Part shown: piece by piece, positions 56,560 to 64,000 of the stretch
How the letters are laid out: every line of letters begins with the position of its first letter
Numbering within the stretch: position 1 is the stretch's first letter
Assembly (NCBI GenBank): GCA_944739405.2
Contig: OX123197.2
Span: 61,108,047 to 61,172,046 of the forward strand
Length of the DNA: 64,000 bases
Source: Euclidia mi
Taxonomy: Eukaryota; Arthropoda; Insecta; Lepidoptera; Erebidae
Reading direction: 5' to 3'
Notes under the pieces: model-generated
What the model was told of the DNA's origin: nothing
Seen by the model: the letters and a program-made list of their open reading frames with translations, nothing else
The model's database searches: none
Program-made: the position numbers and the translations under genes

Positions 56560-56875
56560 CATCATCATCAGCCCTTTAGGTATACTGTCCCACTGCTGAG
56601 CACGGGCCTCTTCTCACTATGAAAAAGGGTAAGACCATAGTCCACCACGCTGGCCAAGTGCGGATTGGCAGACTTCACATGTCTTTCGAGAGCATTATGG
56701 AGAACTCTCAGTCATGCAGGATTCCTCATGATGTTTTCCTTCACCGTTTAGCAAGCGATAATTAACAGTTTAATACGCACATAACTTTAACAAATCATTG
56801 GTGCGTGCCGTGGATTTGAACCCGAGACCCTCTGCGTAGCAGTACATCGTTCTCTGCACTAGGCTATCGCTGCTG
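56560..56875 (-). mobile_element. tRNA-derived SINE (family B), second copy
   Basis: The (ATC)n tail on the left, CCCACTGCTGAGCACGGGCC and GTCTTTCGAGAGCATTATGG in the body, and the B box complement GGATTTGAACCCGAGACC on the right match 21,222-21,490. It has about 25 bp more (AGCGATAATTAACAG region) than that copy. Confidence 0.87.
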
Positions 56876-56879
56876 TTAT

Positions 56880-59650
56880 ATGTATGTATGCGGATGACTA
56901 ATGAAGCAAAGCGCAGTAGCTAGCCTTACCTATTAGGTTAGTAATACCTATGTAAACTCTGTCATTCTCTCACCCTGGTCTCAATTTATGTAGCGTTGGT
57001 GCAGTGTGTTATTGGCTTTGATAATTATTATCTATCACCCGTCATCCGATCATTTAGCAACTAAATGCTAAACTCGTCCAAAAATTCTTAGTTAAACAAA
57101 CATATTATTACATGACTCAAGTAGTCACGTATCAATTTGAAAGGCCATTTTCGTGTCGCATTCGTCGCCTGCATACATTCACAGAACACACGGGGTTAGA
57201 GTACCTGACTTTTTCGTGTATATAGACAGTCAGACTAGCATCAAGTAAAACTGGACATAAATCAGTAACAAACAGTTTGGCTTTAAAACCACATAACTGG
57301 ACCGTAAGATTATCAAACAGAGATATCCGTAGTACCTTTGACTTGCAATAAAATCTGCCCAATTTAGGATTTACGACAACCCGGATTAAATGCAGTCGTG
57401 AAATAATAAGGATATTGGAGGATTAACTCCTTAAGCCTGCAGTGGCCAATCAGTTGATTGGGAGAGTTCAAATGAGGGTTTTGAAGCTAGACATTGGAAG
57501 TCATAAATTTTGTAATAATCCAAATGCTGTTCTTGAAAATCAATAGTATTTTGAATGATTTGGTTTTCGAGTAGCTTTTAAGGTTATGGACTTGATTCTC
57601 ATGATAATGAATAAGGTTTGAGAAATTCAAATGAGTTTATTTGCTTTTATTCATTTCAGTAGAAGGTGACGCATAGGTTAAGTGGCACGTCTCCAGCTAT
57701 CATTAGCACACGGGCCACGACTAAACATCAGTTTCGAATAACTCAATATATTTATATTTTCCGAAGACAATAATATTATAGTATATCATATAAGTGTGAG
57801 GAGTTAGTTGTGTTCCGTAAAACCAAAATTGATTTTATTGACAACATTCACACAGCCTGCAAAACATTTATGATCGCAACAAAGTAACTAAAATACTAAG
57901 TATAACTTTATTTGATGAAGAAATGAATCGTCCTTCCAAACTCTTGTGAATCTCAAAAAAAATATCTCTAAAAAGCTAAACATAACTGATTGCTGAACTA
58001 AAAGGGCTTCGGATCTGAAGGGCAAGTTTTTATATCAACAGGTCCACGTAAAACCAAATAAACTTCTATTTGGCAAGCGTAGGCACGTAAAAAGATCCTT
58101 ATTATATTTTTATGCGTTCTAATCTCAACTAAACTGTGATTGGTATTCGGGAGACGACATTAGAATATTTTTAGATATATTACCATACTGGGGTGTAAGA
58201 TTGGGGCCATGAAATGCGAGGAAAAAGGATGAATTAGTCTATTTATTTAATCAAGGTGGTACCTAAAGTAAACAAAACAACTGACGTGTTTATCGTTTTT
58301 AAGCTTTTGCGATTTGTACATCGTACAAGTTGTTGAACGGTTGTTAATCGCGTTTACTGACATTTTTATGGTATAAAAAGCATTTTTTTTTTCGTTTCAA
58401 CAGCTTTACCAAGTAAGAACGGTCGTGGTCTATTGATATAAATTTTAGGCAATACTACGTTTATAAAAATAGCTACTTCTTTTACAAATTGAGTCTAGAG
58501 CTACAACTTACCGTTTGCCTTCAACTGGAGGATCTATAAATTTTTATAATAAATGGGTATTAAAATTGCTTCTACCGTTAAATAATGAACGTTGAGCTTT
58601 TAATATCGCTTGTCTTGATCAGAGGTTAGGATCTTTTTAGTGACCTTGAAATTGAGTCCTCAACACTTACAATCGTCTGCCAGAAGTGATTGTAATAATG
58701 TTGTCGCGAATTTTTGGTTTTTAATATGTGTGAATCGTTTCAATTTGCTATGATTTATTGAACGTCTTCAATATTTCTCCCCTAACATCGGTCGTGGCTA
58801 CAGTGAAACTAAAAAGAAAATATAAGTATATAAGGACAAATTTTCTTGTAATTATTAATAATATTAATAACAGTATTTGAAATAAGCCGTGTTGTTCTGT
58901 ACAAGACAAGGGAAATAGCTGATTAGAAAAATATGGAGTTATTAAGAGTGGTTGTACATAATATTTCAAATCAAAGCAGCTTACATTATAAACCTATTAA
59001 AGGAAGCTTGTGATCATTTTCTCCAATAAAAGCAGAGAGATCAATTATGCACGCTTTTTTGTCTCATGATTATGCCACCAATAAAACCTGATATAACTTC
59101 AAATCCTTTTCAAATAGTTATCAAGACTTTTCTTTTATGTAATACTAACATATTCCTGTTGCTTCCAATCAATCATTTTTCATAGCCCCAAAGTAAATGT
59201 TGGCGTCACCGCCTAAGGAAGAAAATTCCACATATTTGATGTGTATAAAACATTTTTACTTTATGTTCTACCCGAAGGCTGCCGATGTACGTTCGTTTCA
59301 CAAATCCGACGTCACTATAGGTATAACATACTTAGTTATTGCAAGCCCATAAAATATTTCACGTCGTATATTGAAATCTACGTCTCGGTCTAAGAAATTC
59401 GAATAAAAAAATGCGGTGAAAGAAGATTACTGTCAACTGCGGAGCTCATCTGTTAATAGGATTTTTGCGTAAAAGGGAAATATATCCAACATATTTATAA
59501 AATTCAACGTCGAATTTTTGTGGGATGTTTTGGTTGTTTAGACAAAGTAAGAGGGTTGGAATGGCATTAAAGCTAGATTATTAAATCTTAAGTTACTGAA
59601 GCGTTTTGACAATCTAGACGGCTATACGCAATAAACAGATAAATTTTCTA
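56880..59650. other. non-coding, nothing recognised
   Basis: About 2.8 kb of AT-rich DNA. Small frames (57,132-57,362; 58,748-58,969) have no domains. I see no RNA gene or repeat shared with the rest of the window. Confidence 0.5.
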
Positions 59651-59664
59651 GAAATATTTTTTTT

Positions 59665-59872
59665 TTAAAAGACAACTCCCCACTAGGACTAAATCATGTG
59701 TCGCGGGGGACTTTACAAACATACAACTAACGGACACAATGAACACCCAGAGTCGAAACAAAAATTTATGAATCTCACACAGTGTTGTCTCATGTGGGGA
59801 TCGAACCCACAACACTCGGCGCAGTGTCAAGCAACGTGACGGCCGCCTGAACCACTACGCCAACCGTGCAGT
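59665..59872 (-). mobile_element. tRNA-derived SINE (family C), second copy
   Basis: GGATCGAACCCACAACACTC and CACTACGCCAACCGTGCAG match 27,690-27,835; the tail side has AACATACAACTAACGGACAC. Confidence 0.82.
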
Positions 59873-59934
59873 CGATGTGTGTCGACAATGTTTACGTGGT
59901 TTCTCGATTTATCTAGCATCATCATAATACTAAG

Positions 59935-60185
59935 TCTCCTCAATAAGCTTATCGCAGTCCACTCCTGGACATAGGCCTCTCCCAACACGCGCCACAGTAC
60001 ACGGTCCTCAGCCTTCCGCATCCAGTCTGTCCCAGCCACCTTTTTCAGGTCGTCGGTCCACCTAGCCGGGGGCTGCCCTACCTTACGCTTGCCGAGACGT
60101 GGTCTCCACTTTAGGACACGCTTGCTCCATCGGCCATCAGTCCTTCTGCAGATATGGCCAGCTCACTGCCACTTTAGCTTACTAA
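59935..60185 (-). pseudogene. RTE-type LINE ORF C-terminal fragment
   Basis: In a minus-strand frame, AGTDWMRKAEDRVLWRVLGE followed by AYVQEWTA is the characteristic end of RTE-clade endonuclease-reverse transcriptases. The rest upstream (to 60,185) gives CRRTDGRWSKRVLKWRP-like and PPARWTDDLKK-like sequence in another frame. Only the last about 80 residues remain. Confidence 0.8.
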
Positions 60186-60189
60186 GTCT

Positions 60190-62000
60190 CCATGACTTTA
60201 TAAAAAAAGCAAGATTCTGGTAATCACAGAATCATAACAAAAAATTAGGCCACATAATATAACACTGAATTTCCAGGCATGTCATAATATTAACGAATAT
60301 ATTAGCATGTAATATTATTATGGCGAGCGAGCAATGCACTCAACAAGCGATGTAAGCAACATGATTTTGACATAATATTTATTACCAAAGTGGAATCGGT
60401 GAGACGATTGCTAAGTCTAGAGATTTTTAATAAACATTTTAAACTTTGAATTGATTTGTTCTACATTTTTTTTAGTAATTAAGGCATTTGGAATCAACTA
60501 TATATGGGTCTAAAATATAATGTTTTGTTATATGTCCACATTTTAAACTGCTATAATAATCGCGAGGACCTGTTATTGACTTACCGTTGATTATCTGTTA
60601 CTACTGCGTATTGTATTTACATATGTGCTGTTGGTCTTCCATATAATAAATAAATAAATTATCGTTTCTTATACATGTAACTAACTCCTTTGTGTAATTT
60701 ACACAGTACGAATTGTTTCATCAAATTCTAGAAACTATATACACGTTTACTTTAGATTCCATGGATTTCACTTCCTCTTGGTAGATTGTCCTTAACTGTA
60801 TTCTTAAACGAGTTTGTCAATATATTATCCTTATCAGACAACAGTAGAAAAAAAATAAAACTTCCGAAGTTGTTGTTGTAAGCCATGGAATTCAAGTGGT
60901 TTAATCTTAAAGAAAAGACATGCGCTGAGCGTTTCTTTAAGTTGGTTTCCCATGGTGCGTCATTTTGTGGACTAATGTGCACCAGCACGCACCATGCACC
61001 ATGGGTAGCCTCAGTCTTTTTGTTCCAAATCACAGTGTGCCAGAGAGCTGTTTCTGAATGGTGTGACGTCGCCCACTTCACTTAGCTGGCCGCTGCCCCC
61101 CTCACCTCAGACACCATACTTCGGGCTCCAATAAATACCGAGACGTTGGAGCGCTCGGCCCTTTTTGAACGGCTGGACGGCGGACAAAGCTAAGTACATT
61201 AGCTGTTCTTCCTGAGTGACTCCGGAAGCAGATTCCCAAGATTCCCGAAGACTACGCTGAATCACGCCACCCTGGTTCTATCTCTGTAACTGTTCTACAA
61301 TTTCCTTAGTAACTTTAATTTAAAAATTTGCTAAATGATGTTTAGATTCCCTTGACGAATGAAACTGATTTTTAATTGTAACAGTAATTACGATTTAACC
61401 ACACCAAAGCAGCTAACGACGTTACAATGGATCCTTTAGCACCGATGTGAATCGCTCAAGAACTTTAGTTAAGGGGTCGATTCGGATCACAGCTTGGGAA
61501 CTTTTTGTGTTATAATTTTATTATCACATGTTTTACTTTTTCACAATCTAATCAGCCCATTCTAAAGATACCTCAGGCTATTTAAACCTCTTCACTATTG
61601 AGGTGCAAATAGTCTAATACAGAATCATTACCTGGGCAATATGAACAGCGGCTTGAACTGCTCATAGTGCGAAACAATTAAAGACCCCACTCTGCAATAA
61701 GTCGTTCGCAAAATACTATGACTTGATATTGTATTTCTTAAAACTGGAATAAAAACTATGAAACAAAGGAGAGCCTTAGGCCCCAGTCGTTTTCACAAAG
61801 ACTTTAATGTCATTCAAGTAACATTAGGCCTTTTCTTTGTATTTTTGTTAGTTGCAGTAGCCCGCGACTTTCCCCGCATTAAACTTTCACCACTGACTTC
61901 CTTAGGATCGGAATATTAAAAAATATTTCCTTAGTGGGTGCCTTTGTCATAAAAGGAATGCGCTGTCCAAATTTCATATTTCTAGCTTCAGTAGTTTTAT
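60190..62000. other. non-coding, nothing recognised
   Basis: Opposing frames at 60,752-61,085 are mirror images with no domains. GGTGCGTCATTTTGTGG...GCACCATGCACCATGGG near 60,954-61,010 holds short self-complementary pieces. Confidence 0.5.
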
Positions 62001-62009
62001 AGTTTACTA

Positions 62010-62150
62010 GCTGTTTCCCGCGGTTTCACCCGCATCCTGAGGGAACTACTTCGAGTACCCGGTTAATTTATAGCCTAAGTTACTCCTTCGTACATCAGCT
62101 ATCCGCCAGTAAAAGTTCCGTCAAAATCGGTCCAGCCGTTCCAGAGATTT
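62010..62150 (+). mobile_element. RTE-type LINE/SINE 3' tail, second copy
   Basis: AGCTGTTTCCCGCGGTTTCA, CCTGAGGGAACTACTTCGAG and AAAATCGGTCCAGCCGTTCC match 12,786-12,935. It is cut off before the (ACAG)n tract. Confidence 0.7.
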
Positions 62151-62394
62151 TATTTTATTTTTTATTTATTTTTAAATAAAAAATAATCACAAATTACAAT
62201 CTTATTATAAATTCAAAACAATCAAAGCTTATGTTTAGATCTAGATTGCAACTCAACACATGTGCATACATTGAAATAATTAAACATCAAGTTAACAGAC
62301 AGAAGAGATGTACAAACATACACATGTTACGAAATTAAACATATAAGAAAATATAGGTTTACTAGAGGACGCCAGCAGCTACGCCTGCATTTTT

Positions 62395-62575
62395 TTGAAA
62401 TTTACCCGTTTTGGACGATCCCGTGGGAATTTCGGGAAATCCCTTCTTAGTGCACCCCTACGGTCCCCAAGGAACATACATGCCAAATTTCAGCTTCCTG
62501 CGCCCAATAGTTTCGGCTGTAGCGTGTCTGTCAGTCAGTCAGTAACGCAAGGATTTTATATATTAAGATTTCGCA
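62395..62575 (+). mobile_element. LINE-tail repeat
   Basis: GTGGGAATTTCGGGAAATCC, GTGCACCCCTACGGTCC, GCCAAATTTCAGCTTCCTGC and a (CAGT)n tract are familiar from lepidopteran non-LTR tails (from memory); a decayed relative is at about 16,575. Confidence 0.55.
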
Positions 62576-62599
62576 ACACTACAACAACTGCAATACTAT

Positions 62600-63300
62600 A
62601 TCTTAAGAAATATTTAACTACTTTTATTTCTATTTGTGATAGAGGATATCCTTTAGAATATTTAAAAATGTGTAAAATCTAGGATGAAAAATGTGTAACT
62701 GTAAATTAGTTGTAACTAATTCATTATATTGTCTAGCCATTCTTACCAGCAGATTGTAATAAAAAATATTGTTTTTATAAATTTGCAAGGCAAAAAGATT
62801 AACACGGTTCGATCTACGTAAACTGTATTTAATGTTAAAAGAAATATGCGAAAGCAATTCGGGTGAATCAATAAATGAATGAATTATTTCATATAAATAA
62901 ACCAGATCAAAACATTTGCGACGACCTTCCAATGGTTGTACCCACAGAAATAAATAGTAATAGAACGGTGACATGGGCGTGGTGCGCGTGTCAAACTATT
63001 GCACTATAGCGCATGTGTTTACACATGTTGTACAACATTATTCTGCCTGACAATCAGCAATGGTCAGTTTTTATATAAACAATAACATAATTTCATTTTC
63101 CACAGCTACATCACACACACACATTGATAATAATTCCTTATTGTCCCCTCATTATCTATACGTCACTGTGGGCGGGGCTTGCTGAAATGTGGCACGCGCG
63201 AAATGTACGCGATGACGTGACATTCACCATTCTATTACTATTTATTTCTGTGGTTGTACCTTAAATTTTTGCACCCTCTGATTATAATTGAAGTCCGTAC
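62600..63300 (-). pseudogene. LINE ORF2 C-terminal fragment split by a MITE
   Basis: The minus frame VQPLEGRRKCFDLVYLYEII with PELLSHISFNIKYSLRRSNR and YYNLLVRMARQYNELV is the terminal region of a Jockey/CR1-type ORF2. Its stop is near 62,630. The fragment continues upstream beyond 63,260 after the MITE at 62,943-63,252. Confidence 0.75.
62943..63252. mobile_element. 310-bp MITE with 8-bp target duplication (hAT-like)
   Basis: Ends CACAGAAATAAATAGTAATA inverted on both sides (about 30 bp, few mismatches). GTTGTACC at 62,935-62,942 and 63,253-63,260 is the duplication, which fits hAT. Removing it rejoins the LINE frame. Confidence 0.9.
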
Positions 63301-64000
63301 GACCAAATTAGAATAAATATTTTGTTGCTACAGTCTTAATGGTGCAAGTGGATGTCGACACGTCATGAGCACTGTAATTTGTGAACGGATTATGGGGAAA
63401 GGAGGGCAGATGGTGGTTATACGATGTTTTTTAAAAGAAGATTAAGTAAGTGTCAATTGACGGTAATTTTTATGCTTGTGAAAAAAGAAGAGCGTTGATT
63501 TTTTAAAGAGTTTATAGTCATTGTTTACATTGTTTGATTCTTGATAACTGTATACAACGAAATAATGTCAAAAGACTGTGTTCATTATATTTATGACTTG
63601 TTTTATTTTGATTGATTTTGTTGTTTCAAAACTTGGTAACACAATATCTCCATATTGTTTCTAAGTTTTAGAACATCTCTGTTATTTTATTTAGGTATAT
63701 CTAGATGGATTGGTAGTATCTGTCAAAGGTATTGGTCATTTATTTATCACAGGACTTACTATGGAATTCAATATTCGAAATATAGATAGATCTGTAGATT
63801 TTAGATTCGTTTTTGACAGATAAGCTCCATACAAAATAGGTCAAACACGAATCTAAAATCTACAGATCTATCTATAGTTCGAATATTGAAAATGGCCGCT
63901 AAGCGAACACGTTGAGCAAGTCGGTTCCGGCTGTCATGATGATTTTTGACAGTCGTTATAAATAAGCAGTCAATTATATTATTATAGTAGCAGTACCCAT
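63261..64000. other. non-coding right edge
   Basis: No gene recognised apart from the palindrome listed next. Confidence 0.5.
63766..63893. repeat. long palindrome, about 50-bp arms
   Basis: ATATTCGAAATATAGATAGA then TCTGTAGATTTTAGATTCG on the left returns inverted on the right after a loop of about 23 nt, with only a few mismatches. Possibly a short TIR element or siRNA-producing hairpin. Confidence 0.88.

Noticed and set aside
60752..61085. Overlapping opposite frames as a gene
   Set aside because: No domain, no codon pattern, and both are explained by chance open frames.

Overview
The window looks like a piece of an insect genome, most likely a moth or butterfly (Lepidoptera). It is AT-rich and non-coding DNA is packed with tRNA-derived SINEs, RTE-type LINE tails, GC-rich TAA-flanked MITEs, Ty3/Gypsy, BEL/Pao and env-bearing errantivirus-like elements. 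I recognise no host protein-coding gene. Every long open frame belongs to a transposable element and nearly all are broken. The Lepidoptera call rests on remembered repeat styles and is an inference.

Left part (1-21.9 kb). A Ty3/Gypsy element (328-6947) with 235/254-bp LTRs and a CATA target duplication carries a gag-pol broken by frameshifts and an integrase deletion. Its 3' untranslated region holds six hairpins with one shared loop and co-varying stems. Next come a minus-strand LINE relic (about 6990-8690) invaded by a MITE and by a SINE with a 13-bp target duplication, then about 13 kb of non-coding DNA holding TAA-flanked inverted-repeat elements, SINEs, a 5S-rRNA-derived SINE, RTE tails and perfect fold-backs.

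Middle (21.9-27.6 kb). A second, minus-strand Gypsy element keeps its 3' LTR, polypurine tract and most of gag-pol but lacks a 5' LTR. It abuts a LINE C-terminal fragment. Catalytic residues of its reverse transcriptase and RNase H are substituted.

Core composite (29,571-54,401). A BEL/Pao element on the minus strand has two roughly 96% identical 480-bp LTRs and a GCTCT target duplication, so these LTRs bound a single 24.8-kb insertion. Its gag is split by a 4.6-kb LINE (48,247-52,816). Its pol is split near the C-terminus by two head-to-tail errantivirus-like copies that share one central LTR. Both copies carry a textbook -1 frameshift signal at the gag-pol border (UUUAAAC, 8-nt spacer, predicted pseudoknot). 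Copy 2 has a nearly intact gag and pol; copy 1 lacks the 5' half of env. The left end is rearranged: a piece of LTR, the primer binding site and leader lie there in inverted orientation.

Right part (54.4-64 kb). Mostly unrecognised non-coding DNA with SINEs, an RTE 3' fragment, a LINE C-terminus split by a hAT-like MITE with 8-bp target duplication, and a long terminal palindrome.

The region reads as a transposon graveyard with clear relative ages: BEL first, then LINE and errantivirus into it. The most notable signals are the covarying 3'-UTR hairpins of the first Gypsy element, the frameshift pseudoknot of the errantivirus pair, and the inverted LTR scars at the start of both errantivirus copies.
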